Source of the DNA: Alkalihalobacterium sp048323755
Lineage (GTDB): Bacteria > Bacillota > Bacilli > Bacillales > Bacillaceae_F
Assembly: GCF_048323755.1 (NCBI RefSeq)
Contig: NZ_JBLWFS010000007.1
Location: forward strand, 1-64,000
Reading direction: 5' to 3'
Length of the DNA: 64,000 bases
The notes under the pieces were generated by a model that worked only from the letters and a program-made list of their open reading frames with translations, had not been told where the DNA came from and made no database searches. This document shows positions 1 through 6,287 of this stretch, one piece after another. The number at the start of each line of letters is the position of its first letter. Positions within the stretch are counted from its first letter, which is position 1. The translations under genes and the position numbers were made by a program.

Positions 1-6
1 TTAAAA

Positions 7-123
<117 letters not shown>

Positions 124-144
124 TTATTTTATTTATATTTTAAT

Positions 145-220
145 GGGGCCTTAGCTCAGCTGGGAGAGCGCCTGCCTTGCACGCAGGAGGTCAGCGGTTC
201 GATCCCGCTAGGCTCCACCA
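145..220 (+). tRNA. tRNA-Ala (TGC)
   Basis: Cloverleaf with acceptor GGGGCCT / AGGCTCC, anticodon TGC in the loop CTTGCAC, T arm GGTTCGATCC and encoded CCA. First tRNA of the 15-gene array after 5S rRNA. Confidence 0.97.
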
Positions 221-230
221 TTAATTTTGC

Positions 231-323
231 GGAGGAATACCCAAGTCCGGCTGAAGGGATCGGTCTTGAAAACCGACAGGCGGGTTAAACCGCGCGGGGG
301 TTCGAATCCCTCTTCCTCCGCCA
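231..323 (+). tRNA. tRNA-Ser (TGA)
   Basis: Class II tRNA with a long variable arm. Acceptor GGAGGAA / TTCCTCC, anticodon loop CTTGAAA (TGA), G73 and encoded CCA. Confidence 0.96.
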
Positions 324-336
324 TATCTTTTCAATA

Positions 337-361
337 TTTCATATTGCCGCGGGGGGGAGCA
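337..361 (+). pseudogene. Truncated 5' copy of tRNA-fMet
   Basis: Positions 337-361 repeat positions 478-502 with three mismatches: nine bases of upstream flank plus the first 14 bases of the initiator tRNA gene (CGCGGGG then GGAGCA, with G355 where the real gene has T496). The copy then breaks off, so no cloverleaf can form. It looks like the left side of a duplication or insertion just ahead of the intact gene. Confidence 0.6.
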
Positions 362-370
362 ACAAGCAAA

Positions 371-459
371 GCTTCGTGAATTAGCAACAAGTTGTTCCGA
401 CGCATTTTACCTCTTTGAAATACGAGAAGAGGAAGGAACAGTCAAGACAACTACGAAGC
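371..459 (+). repeat. Imperfect palindromic insert before tRNA-fMet
   Basis: Nested inverted repeats: GCTTCGT (371-377) with ACGAAGC (453-459); GTTGTTCC (391-398) with GGAACA (435-440); CCTCTT (411-416) with AAGAGG (427-432). The stretch lies between the truncated and the intact start of tRNA-fMet and separates it from tRNA-Ser by 165 nt, whereas most neighbours in the array are 2-40 nt apart. No protein is recognisable in it. Confidence 0.45.
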
Positions 460-488
460 AAAACATCATCCGTATACTTTCATATTAT

Positions 489-565
<77 letters not shown>

Positions 566-640
566 AAAAAATTATCGCATCTACTTCAAATTACTACTAG
601 AAAATTATATAAATAGTGCTTGAAGAGTGCAACCAAAAGT

Positions 641-716
641 GGTCCCGTGGTGTAGCGGTTAACATGCCTGCCTGTCACGCAGGAGATCGCGGGTTCGATT
701 CCCGTCGGGACCGCCA
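641..716 (+). tRNA. tRNA-Asp (GTC)
   Basis: Acceptor GGTCCCG / CGGGACC, anticodon loop CTGTCAC (GTC), T arm GGTTCGATT and encoded CCA. Confidence 0.97.
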
Positions 717-722
717 TAAGTT

Positions 723-807
723 GGAGGGGTAGCGAAGTGGCTAAACGCGGCGGACTGTAAATCCGCTCCCTGAGGGTTCGGCGGTTCGAATCCGTCCCCC
801 TCCACCA
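723..807 (+). tRNA. tRNA-Tyr (GTA)
   Basis: Class II tRNA with a long variable arm, acceptor GGAGGGG / CCCCTCC, anticodon loop CTGTAAA (GTA) and encoded CCA. Confidence 0.96.
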
Positions 808-822
808 TTTTTAACTTTACAT

Positions 823-899
823 GGCGGTTGTGGCGAAGTGGTTAACGCACCGGATTGTGATTCCGGCATTCGTGGGTTCAATTCCCATCAGCCGCCCCA
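823..899 (+). tRNA. tRNA-His (GTG)
   Basis: Anticodon GTG. The extra G at the 5' end (823) can pair with C73, the His identity element. Acceptor GCGGTTG / CAGCCGC, encoded CCA. Confidence 0.96.
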
Positions 900-922
900 T
901 TTTTTAATAATAAAATTTTTAT

Positions 923-997
923 TGGGCTATAGCCAAGCGGTAAGGCAACGGACTTTGACTCCGTCATGCGTAGGTTCGAATCCTGCTAGCCCAGCCA
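923..997 (+). tRNA. tRNA-Gln (TTG)
   Basis: Acceptor TGGGCTA / TAGCCCA, anticodon loop CTTTGAC (TTG), encoded CCA. Confidence 0.96.
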
Positions 998-1001
998 TAT
1001 T

Positions 1002-1076
1002 GCGGAAGTAGTTCAGTGGTAGAACATCACCTTGCCAAGGTGAGGGTCGCGGGTTCGAGTCCCGTCTTCCGCTCCA
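1002..1076 (+). tRNA. tRNA-Gly (GCC)
   Basis: Acceptor GCGGAAG / CTTCCGC, anticodon loop TTGCCAA (GCC), encoded CCA. Confidence 0.97.
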
Positions 1077-1093
1077 TAACGAAATGTTATTTC

Positions 1094-1170
1094 CGGGAAG
1101 TGGCTCAGCTTGGTAGAGCACCTGGTTTGGGACCAGGGGGTCGCAGGTTCAAATCCTGTCTTCCCGACCA
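1094..1170 (+). tRNA. tRNA-Pro (TGG)
   Basis: Acceptor CGGGAAG / CTTCCCG, anticodon loop TTTGGGA (TGG), encoded CCA. Confidence 0.96.
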
Positions 1171-1192
1171 TCTCATATAAAGCAAATATTCT

Positions 1193-1266
1193 GCGGGTGT
1201 AGTTTAATGGTAAAACCTCAGCCTTCCAAGCTGATGTCGTGGGTTCGATTCCCATCACCCGCTCCA
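1193..1266 (+). tRNA. tRNA-Gly (TCC)
   Basis: Acceptor GCGGGTG / CACCCGC, anticodon loop CTTCCAA (TCC), encoded CCA. Second Gly isoacceptor of the array. Confidence 0.96.
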
Positions 1267-1276
1267 TTTATTTTAT

Positions 1277-1353
<77 letters not shown>

Positions 1354-1360
1354 TAAGTAA

Positions 1361-1451
1361 GGAGAAGTACTCAAGTGGCTGAAGAGGTGCCCCTGCTAAG
1401 GGTATAGGTCGGGTAACCGGCGCGAGGGTTCAAATCCCTCCTTCTCCGCCA
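1361..1451 (+). tRNA. tRNA-Ser (GCT)
   Basis: Class II tRNA with long variable arm, acceptor GGAGAAG / CTTCTCC, anticodon loop CTGCTAA (GCT), encoded CCA. Second Ser isoacceptor. Confidence 0.96.
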
Positions 1452-1460
1452 TTGTCATCT

Positions 1461-1535
1461 GGCCCGTTGGTCAAGCGGTTAAGACACCGCCCTTTCACGG
1501 CGGTAACACGGGTTCGAATCCCGTACGGGTCACCA
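1461..1535 (+). tRNA. tRNA-Glu (TTC)
   Basis: Acceptor GGCCCGT / ACGGGTC, anticodon loop CTTTCAC (TTC), encoded CCA. Confidence 0.96.
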
Positions 1536-1544
1536 TTTTTAGAA

Positions 1545-1594
1545 GTTAGTAGTTAGTGACTAGGGGAAAATTTCAAACCCAACTAACCTCTAAC
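1545..1594 (+). repeat. Inverted repeat inside the tRNA array
   Basis: GTTAGTAGTTAGT (1545-1557) is complementary to ACTAACCTCTAAC (1582-1594) except for two bases; each arm holds two GTTAG units. It occupies the 88-nt gap between tRNA-Glu and tRNA-Lys, the widest gap of the second half of the array. There is no T-run after it, so it is not an obvious terminator. Confidence 0.5.
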
Positions 1595-1623
1595 AACAAA
1601 ATGCTAAATGAAATAAACTTCAG

Positions 1624-1699
1624 GAGCCATTAGCTCAGTTGGTAGAGCATCTGACTTTTAATCAGAGGGTCGAAGGTTCGAGTCCTTCATGGCTCACCA
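1624..1699 (+). tRNA. tRNA-Lys (TTT)
   Basis: Acceptor GAGCCAT / ATGGCTC, anticodon loop CTTTTAA (TTT), encoded CCA. Confidence 0.97.
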
Positions 1700-1706
1700 T
1701 TTATTT

Positions 1707-1790
1707 GCGGGTGTGGCGGAATTGGCAGACGCGCTAGACTTAGGATCTAGTGTCTTTGACGTGGGGGTTCGAGTCCCTTCACCCGCACCA
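1707..1790 (+). tRNA. tRNA-Leu (TAG)
   Basis: Class II tRNA with acceptor GCGGGTG / CACCCGC, anticodon loop CTTAGGA (TAG), encoded CCA. Last tRNA of the array. Confidence 0.96.
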
Positions 1791-1811
1791 CTACATAGGA
1801 AAATTCTTAGA

Positions 1812-1841
1812 TCTCAAGTTTAAACTTGAGATTTTTTTGTT
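1812..1841 (+). terminator. Intrinsic terminator of the rRNA/tRNA unit
   Basis: Perfect 22-bp palindrome (arms ATCTCAAGTTT and AAACTTGAGAT, 1812-1833) followed by a run of T. It ends the tRNA array. Confidence 0.9.
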
Positions 1842-1926
1842 TTTTAAAGATATGTTAATTTTATGTAATTATAGGGACTTTTAAATCAACTTATTGTATT
1901 ATCAATTTAGAAATTTATAAGGAGTG

Positions 1927-2064
1927 ATGTCGGCTACAGAATTGAAGACCAGTCAGTACCTGCCTCTATGCTTTCCCTTTTATCAAAATTCCCCTGGATT
2001 AAGACATTTAACTTACCATCCCTTATCATTAGTTCATTTGCATGTTACTAATAACTTAGTTTAG
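1927..2064 (+). CDS. Possible 45-residue ORF before comGC
   Basis: An ATG at 1927 opens a frame of 45 codons ending in TAG at 2062-2064. AAGGAGTG lies directly ahead but only two bases from the ATG, closer than usual. The translation has no motif, signal peptide or membrane segment, and I do not recognise it. It sits where comGA and comGB would be expected, yet shows no resemblance to the end of ComGB. It could be chance or a remnant. Confidence 0.15.
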   Translation: MSATELKTSQYLPLCFPFYQNSPGLRHLTYHPLSLVHLHVTNNLV

Positions 2065-2077
2065 GAGTGCGTTGTCT

Positions 2078-2377
2078 ATGAAAAAGTGGCTTAAATTACA
2101 AAAAGGTTTTACCTTAATCGAAATGCTTATTGTTTTAATGATCATTTCTATCCTACTGCTAATCGCTGTACCGAATATGACGAAAAATACTGATGTTGCT
2201 AATAAGAAAGGGTGTGATGCAACAATTGACCTGCTTCAAGCACAGGTTGGTGCTTATACGATTGAGGTAGGAAGCCCTCCTGCAAGTATTGATGACTTAA
2301 AAGATTATGCTAGTAATATATCTTGTCCGGACAAATCTAAGCTAAAGCTCGAAAATGGTAAAGTAGTAAGAGAATGA
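2078..2377 (+). CDS. comGC: Major competence pseudopilin ComGC
   Basis: Main subunit of the competence pseudopilus that takes DNA across the cell wall. The N terminus carries the class III signal KGFTLIEMLIVLMIIS: Gly, then a Phe/Glu+5 hydrophobic helix cut by the prepilin peptidase ComC. It has the family's two cysteines for the intramolecular disulfide (after KKG near residue 44 and in SCPDK near 88). I chose ATG 2078, with AGGAG ten bases ahead; an in-frame TTG at 2072 is a possible alternative. About 99 residues, as in other Bacilli. It is here the first gene of the comG cluster; comGD overlaps its stop by four bases. Confidence 0.93.
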   Translation: MKKWLKLQKGFTLIEMLIVLMIISILLLIAVPNMTKNTDVANKKGCDATIDLLQAQVGAYTIEVGSPPASIDDLKDYASNISCPDKSKLKLENGKVVRE

Positions 2378-2814
2378 AATTAAATGAACAACAAGGCTAC
2401 ACGCTAATTGAACTCCTTCTTGTACTAACAATCATTTCCGTTGTCAGTTCTATTACACTGATCTCTCTTAACTCCACTTATTCCTCATATGAAAGAAAAG
2501 TTCTGCTCTCTCAACTCGAAAACGATTTGTATTATGCCCAGCAACTTGCGATATCTAATGGTGTCCATGCTGTTTTTTACTTCAATTCTGAACGTAACTG
2601 CTATGGTATCAGACAAAATAATCAAATTGTTTATGAACAAACAATTAATGTCGATGTTTCCTTTGAACGTGGTTCTTTAGGAATCACTGATGTCAGGTTC
2701 CTTTCTAACGGAAATATAAGTAAAGCTGGAACTTTATTTATGTATGTAGGAAGCCAACGGTATATGATTGTTTTTCATATAGGGAAGGGGCGATTTTATA
2801 TTGAAGAGAGATAA
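2374..2814 (+). CDS. comGD: Minor competence pseudopilin ComGD
   Basis: Minor pseudopilin of the competence pilus, 146 residues. The prepilin motif QQGYTLIELLLVLTIISVV lies at residues 6-24: cleavage after Gly, Glu at +5 and one hydrophobic helix. The rest is a soluble pseudopilin head. The start ATG overlaps the comGC stop (ATGA), and the 3' end overlaps comGE by 14 bases, so the genes are translationally linked. Confidence 0.9.
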   Translation: MKLNEQQGYTLIELLLVLTIISVVSSITLISLNSTYSSYERKVLLSQLENDLYYAQQLAISNGVHAVFYFNSERNCYGIRQNNQIVYEQTINVDVSFERGSLGITDVRFLSNGNISKAGTLFMYVGSQRYMIVFHIGKGRFYIEER

Positions 2815-3151
2815 AGGCTTTTCATTACTAGAAGTTATTGCTTCTATTTTCATATTTTCGATCCTGTCTCTTTCAGTTTTTCCTGCTTTTATAAAAGTTT
2901 ATGATGAACGAATAACAATTCGTCAAGAAAGTTTCGCTAATGAAATGATAAATGAAACTATTCAACGTTGGTTATTTGAAAATCAATTACCAAATGGAGT
3001 GTTTGAAAAAGGGGAGACCATGTATCATTGGTCAGTGCTTCAAGTGACTGAAAGAAAGCTAAAAGTGTGTCTTTCCTGGTCGAGTAAAAATGGACGTGAT
3101 TATGAAAAATGCGGATATGCCAAAAAACAAATCAAAGAGGATTTACATTAA
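2801..3151 (+). CDS. comGE: Competence pseudopilin ComGE
   Basis: Minor pseudopilin, 116 residues, with prepilin motif DKGFSLLEVIASIFIFSIL at residues 4-22. It overlaps comGD at its start and runs 43 bases into comGF. By position and prepilin signal it is ComGE; sequence conservation in this family is low, so the assignment rests largely on gene order (comGD-GE-GF). Confidence 0.85.
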   Translation: MKRDKGFSLLEVIASIFIFSILSLSVFPAFIKVYDERITIRQESFANEMINETIQRWLFENQLPNGVFEKGETMYHWSVLQVTERKLKVCLSWSSKNGRDYEKCGYAKKQIKEDLH

Positions 3152-3561
3152 TTGAAGTTATCATCGCTTTTACCATTTTATTAATCATTGCCTCTATTTT
3201 CCCTCTCGTTATCAAAAGTATTCCTATCCTCCCTACTCCAACTGAACAACCTCATAAGCTACAAGTTGAATTATTTTTCAACCAATTTAGTATGGAAATA
3301 AGAGAAGCAAGTGAAATTGAAGTCACGGGTGATACACTTAGGCTTCGTAAACCAGATGGTGCAGTTATTTCGATTGAAAAGTATGGAAAACTGATTCGAA
3401 GGAGAGTTAATTATCAAGGACACGATGTATTTTTACGTCATGTATCTTCTGTGTCTTATCAATTAGTTCCTCATGGTGTCGTAGTATCAATAGTTGATAC
3501 AAATGGAAAAAAGTATAAGCGAAGGTTTTCTTTCGTATGTTGTTTGGAGGTTAATAGTTGA
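3109..3561 (+). CDS. comGF: Competence pseudopilin-like ComGF
   Basis: About 150 residues, with the prepilin-type segment QRGFTLIEVIIAFTILLII near residues 9-27 and then a beta-rich domain. ComGF belongs to the minor components of the competence pseudopilus. The start lies well inside comGE (43-base overlap). No better-placed start keeps the short basic leader before the cleavage Gly, so ATG 3109 is preferred. Confidence 0.86.
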   Translation: MRICQKTNQRGFTLIEVIIAFTILLIIASIFPLVIKSIPILPTPTEQPHKLQVELFFNQFSMEIREASEIEVTGDTLRLRKPDGAVISIEKYGKLIRRRVNYQGHDVFLRHVSSVSYQLVPHGVVVSIVDTNGKKYKRRFSFVCCLEVNS

Positions 3562-3947
3562 AGAAAAATGGGCAAAAGGGTTTTATTCTTCCTATGACTT
3601 TAATTCTCTGTTTACTTTTATCTTTAGCTCTCATGCATGTATTGGATGTGTACCTGACGGAAAAAAAGTTCTATGCGGAACAAGAAGAGATTTTTCTCCT
3701 AGAGTCCTTACTGCAGATGGCTGCGGTTGATATAGTTGATGATTTAACAACCAATCGACTTTCTGATTCAGGTGCTTTTAATTATGAAAAAGGTGCAGCC
3801 GTATATTGGATTTTAGAAGAGACCCATGATACATTAAACATACAACTTAAAGTTAGGACAGAAAAGGAAAAGCAAAGAGTCGTTCGACTTCTACTAGACA
3901 AAGAAAAAATGAGGGTGAAGGAATGGATAGAGTATACGATGGGGTAA
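3558..3947 (+). CDS. comGG: Competence protein ComGG
   Basis: Last comG gene, 129 residues, needed for the transformation pseudopilus. An N-terminal KGFILPMTLILCLLLSL segment at residues 7-23 is a single hydrophobic helix, with no Glu at +5, as is usual for ComGG. The start is TTG with GGAGG eight bases upstream (3546-3550), overlapping the comGF stop. It overlaps aroK by 25 bases. Confidence 0.83.
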   Translation: MKKNGQKGFILPMTLILCLLLSLALMHVLDVYLTEKKFYAEQEEIFLLESLLQMAAVDIVDDLTTNRLSDSGAFNYEKGAAVYWILEETHDTLNIQLKVRTEKEKQRVVRLLLDKEKMRVKEWIEYTMG

Positions 3948-4453
3948 ACATTATCTTTTTAACCGGATTTATGGGGGCAGGAAAATCAACAATTGGAAAA
4001 GTATTGGCTAAAAAATTAAATTATAAACTACTAGATACAGATGAAAAGATTGAAGCCATACAACGTAAAAGTATTGCAATGATATTCCAGGAAGAAGGCG
4101 AAGGGGCCTTTCGTTCATATGAAACTGATGTGTTAGAAAAGTTACCAATTGAAAATACGGTTGTAACAACAGGGGGTGGTATCGTTGTCAACGAAGTAAA
4201 CCGAAAGATTATGCGAGAAAAAGGGAGTATTTTTTATTTGCATTGTGACATAGAGGAAGTTCTAGAAAGAACAAAAGGAGATACTACAAGACCACTATTG
4301 CAAAATAAATCAAAAGAACAGGTAAGTGAGTTGTTTTTGCAAAGAATGCCTTTTTACGAAGACGCTGATTATAAAATTGATACTACCCTTTTATCTATTA
4401 CTGAAATTGTAGATAAGATTCTTTTGATCATGAATGATTCTCTCTCAAAGTGA
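3923..4453 (+). CDS. aroK: Shikimate kinase
   Basis: Phosphorylates shikimate to shikimate 3-phosphate with ATP, fifth step of the chorismate pathway in the cytoplasm. Walker A GFMGAGKST lies at residues 15-23, the shikimate-binding DTDEKIE near 38-44, the GGG loop (TTGGGIV) near 90, and the lid with RPLL near 127. 176 residues, standard for the family. The start overlaps comGG; an aroK directly after comGG is a known Bacillaceae arrangement. With aroQ (25949) it supplies chorismate synthesis. Confidence 0.95.
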   Translation: MDRVYDGVNIIFLTGFMGAGKSTIGKVLAKKLNYKLLDTDEKIEAIQRKSIAMIFQEEGEGAFRSYETDVLEKLPIENTVVTTGGGIVVNEVNRKIMREKGSIFYLHCDIEEVLERTKGDTTRPLLQNKSKEQVSELFLQRMPFYEDADYKIDTTLLSITEIVDKILLIMNDSLSK

Positions 4454-4492
4454 CAATAATAATATTAAATGTATGTTCGGGAGTGGGATCAA

Positions 4493-4687
4493 ATGTCTTC
4501 ATTTAATGATTATGTAAAATTTGTTACTCAACAATTTGTTTCTTATGTCGATCGCCCGAAAGAAGAGCGAATCGCATTGAGAAGGCAGAGGAAAGAAGCC
4601 AGGCCACCTATACAATATCAAATGTTCGGTATGTTACCTTTAGCTTTATCAATGATATTAAAAAAAAATCGAAATCGGAAAAAATAA
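4493..4687 (+). CDS. yqzE: YqzE family protein
   Basis: Small basic protein of 64 residues beginning MSSFNDYVKFVTQQFV, the recognisable start of the YqzE family found after comGG in Bacillaceae. I chose ATG 4493 because GGGAGTGGG precedes it by seven bases and this matches the family start. The C-terminal third has a short hydrophobic stretch (MLPLALSMIL) followed by KKNRNRKK, so it may sit on the membrane. Its function is unknown; in B. subtilis it is transcribed with comG genes. Confidence 0.85.
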   Translation: MSSFNDYVKFVTQQFVSYVDRPKEERIALRRQRKEARPPIQYQMFGMLPLALSMILKKNRNRKK

Positions 4688-4698
4688 TAGCGTTTAAC

Positions 4699-4808
4699 GA
4701 TGATGGCTCAATCCATTGTGTTTGACTCTCAACCGATATTTTATCTTGTAATCAAAATTAGCAGGTTGAGTGTAAGCAATAATTGGGTCATCTTTTTCAT
4801 GTTTTTTT
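4699..4808 (+). terminator. Large structured terminator after yqzE
   Basis: An outer stem (GATGA and CTCAAT at 4699-4712 with ATTGGGTCATC at 4782-4792) encloses an inner stem (CTCAACC 4728-4734 with GGTTGAG 4764-4770), and two T-runs follow. It closes the com-aroK-yqzE unit. It is larger than the simple hairpins elsewhere in the window. Confidence 0.6.
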
Positions 4809-4838
4809 GACAAAAAACTACAAATTATGAAAATTGAT

Positions 4839-4866
4839 TTGAATGTTTATTGAATTGTATTATAAT
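4839..4866 (+). promoter_or_regulatory. Sigma-A promoter of the 4898 regulator
   Basis: TTGAAT (4839-4844), 16 bases, then TATAAT (4861-4866), placing the transcript start about 25 bases before the GAGGGAG ribosome binding site of the downstream regulator. Confidence 0.6.
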
Positions 4867-4897
4867 GGTACAAGACATGAAGAGGGAGTGACGTAAT

Positions 4898-5602
4898 TTG
4901 GAGCAACAAACACTTAAGATAACCAGCGTTTTATCTGATCCAACTCGGTTTTCTATATATCAATATGTTACGAAACGACACGGTGATGTTACAGTTCAGG
5001 AAATAGCGGACCAGTTTAACATTCATGCCAATGTGGCTCGTTTACATTTAACTAAATTAGAAGATGTAAATATGGTAGTTTCAGAGACAAAGAAGACAGG
5101 CAAAGGTGGTAGACCAAGTCGTTTTTACAGATTATCAGATGAAGTCATTAGCCTTCAGTTTCCATATCGAGACTATCAGCGTCTAGCTGAGATGTGTCTA
5201 GAGACATTAGCTAGCTTTGGAGACGAGGGAGTAGAAGCATTAAAGAATATTGGTTATAAGTTTGGGATGGAATCGGCGAAAACATTTATAGCTCGCGTCA
5301 ATCGTAGTATTGAAGATATTAGCGATGAAGAAAAAATTAAGCTTATTGAGCAAATAGCTTCAAATCAAGGACTAAATCCTGAAATAACTTACAATCAGGA
5401 AGAAAAGCAAGTAAATTTTAGCATTTATAATTGTACTTTTAAAGAGGCGATTAGGGAACACTCAGTTCCATTATGTTCTATGCACTATTCTCTATTACTC
5501 GGTATATTTGAGTTTTTCTTTGGGAAAGTTATACTCAAAGAAGAGCAATCCATGAAAAATGAAGGATGCATTGCTTGTTCCTATACAACAATTATTCTAT
5601 AA
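4898..5602 (+). CDS. ArsR/SufR-like regulator with four cysteines
   Basis: 234-residue transcription regulator. Residues 5-80 are a winged helix-turn-helix (LSDPTRFSIYQYV, then NIHANVARLHLTKLE and the wing KGGRPSRFYRL). The C-terminal half ends with cysteines spaced C179-X13-C193-X30-C224-X2-C227, which could hold a metal or an iron-sulfur cluster. This resembles COG2345/SufR-type regulators, although the spacing differs from cyanobacterial SufR. The start is TTG with GAGGGAGTG just ahead. It is transcribed alone. The ligand and targets are unknown; the cluster idea is inference. Confidence 0.75.
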   Translation: MEQQTLKITSVLSDPTRFSIYQYVTKRHGDVTVQEIADQFNIHANVARLHLTKLEDVNMVVSETKKTGKGGRPSRFYRLSDEVISLQFPYRDYQRLAEMCLETLASFGDEGVEALKNIGYKFGMESAKTFIARVNRSIEDISDEEKIKLIEQIASNQGLNPEITYNQEEKQVNFSIYNCTFKEAIREHSVPLCSMHYSLLLGIFEFFFGKVILKEEQSMKNEGCIACSYTTIIL

Positions 5603-5814
5603 GAGGATGTTCAAAAAGTCCGGGAAAAATCTCTGTTAGTAGATGATCATCGACTAAGCCCTCCAGTCCTGTGGGAATGTCGAAGTCACCACATCCTGTG
5701 GAAGCTCGTTGGTTTGTTGCTGCGTTCCTCACGTATTAATAGCATACGCTGCGGTACTCGCAACTGCACCGCCTCGAACTTCTTGGATCTTTTTGTCCTC
5801 CGTTTTGAACACGC
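5603..5814. repeat. MITE-like intergenic element with imperfect ends
   Basis: 212-bp stretch starting directly after the regulator's stop codon. The left end, GAGGATGTTCAAAAAGTCC, is partly complementary to the right end, which holds GGATCTTTTTGTCCTCC and then TTTTGAACA. The interior is more GC-rich than its surroundings and has no ORF. A fragment with the same end motifs appears at 33891-33909. This looks like a small non-autonomous repeat; only this near-complete copy is in the window, so mobility is inference. Confidence 0.45.
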
Positions 5815-5984
5815 AATATAAAAGTAATTATAGAAAGACACGATATAGACAAGGATAAGTCATTTACAAGCAAATTAGTTGTCATATATAATTGTAGTGT
5901 GCTGTATTTTTTTATGATATGATTAGCATAGACATGTGCTATTGTTGATCAATGGATTAAGACATAGAGAAGGAGGGGACAGGA

Positions 5985-6230
5985 ATGGATCGTATGTTTC
6001 GTGTTTTAGGCTTCTGGACAGGTATTTTTGCAATACTTTTCTTCGTTGGAAGTATGTATAACATGGCGTTATTGTTTTTTGCACAAACAGGAGCTTTCGT
6101 TGCATTAAGCTATTTAAATTTATCAGAGCGAGTGTACATTTACCTTTTTGGTGCATACTTAACTGTTTTCTTTGTAGGTTTTACGTGGTATTCGCATTTC
6201 CTACTTGTACCAGGCTTTGGAAATCACTAA
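5985..6230 (+). CDS. yqgY: DUF2626 membrane protein YqgY
   Basis: 81-residue membrane protein beginning MDRMFRVLGFWTGIFAILFF, closely like B. subtilis YqgY (DUF2626). Three hydrophobic segments are visible, at about 9-27, 30-45 and 52-76. GAAGGAGGGG lies eight bases before the ATG. Function unknown. It is a single gene ending in a hairpin shared with the converging methyltransferase gene. Confidence 0.9.
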   Translation: MDRMFRVLGFWTGIFAILFFVGSMYNMALLFFAQTGAFVALSYLNLSERVYIYLFGAYLTVFFVGFTWYSHFLLVPGFGNH

Positions 6231-6255
6231 TATGTAACTTCAGTTTACATACTGA

Positions 6256-6287
6256 AGAGGCTGACACTTATGAGTCAGCCTCTTTTT
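6256..6287 (+). terminator. Terminator between yqgY and the 6268 gene
   Basis: AGAGGCTGAC (6256-6265) pairs with GTCAGCCTCT (6274-6283), followed by a T-run. The hairpin also contains the stop codon and last codons of the converging gene. Confidence 0.9.

Noticed and set aside
927..1267. Minus-strand frames with GRRDSNPRPSPWQ-like peptides over the tRNA genes
   Set aside because: These peptides are the usual false translation of tRNA genes read backwards; the cloverleaves explain the sequence.
3494..3730. 78-codon frame over the comGF-comGG junction
   Set aside because: Out-of-frame shadow of comGF and comGG, both supported by prepilin segments and ribosome binding sites.
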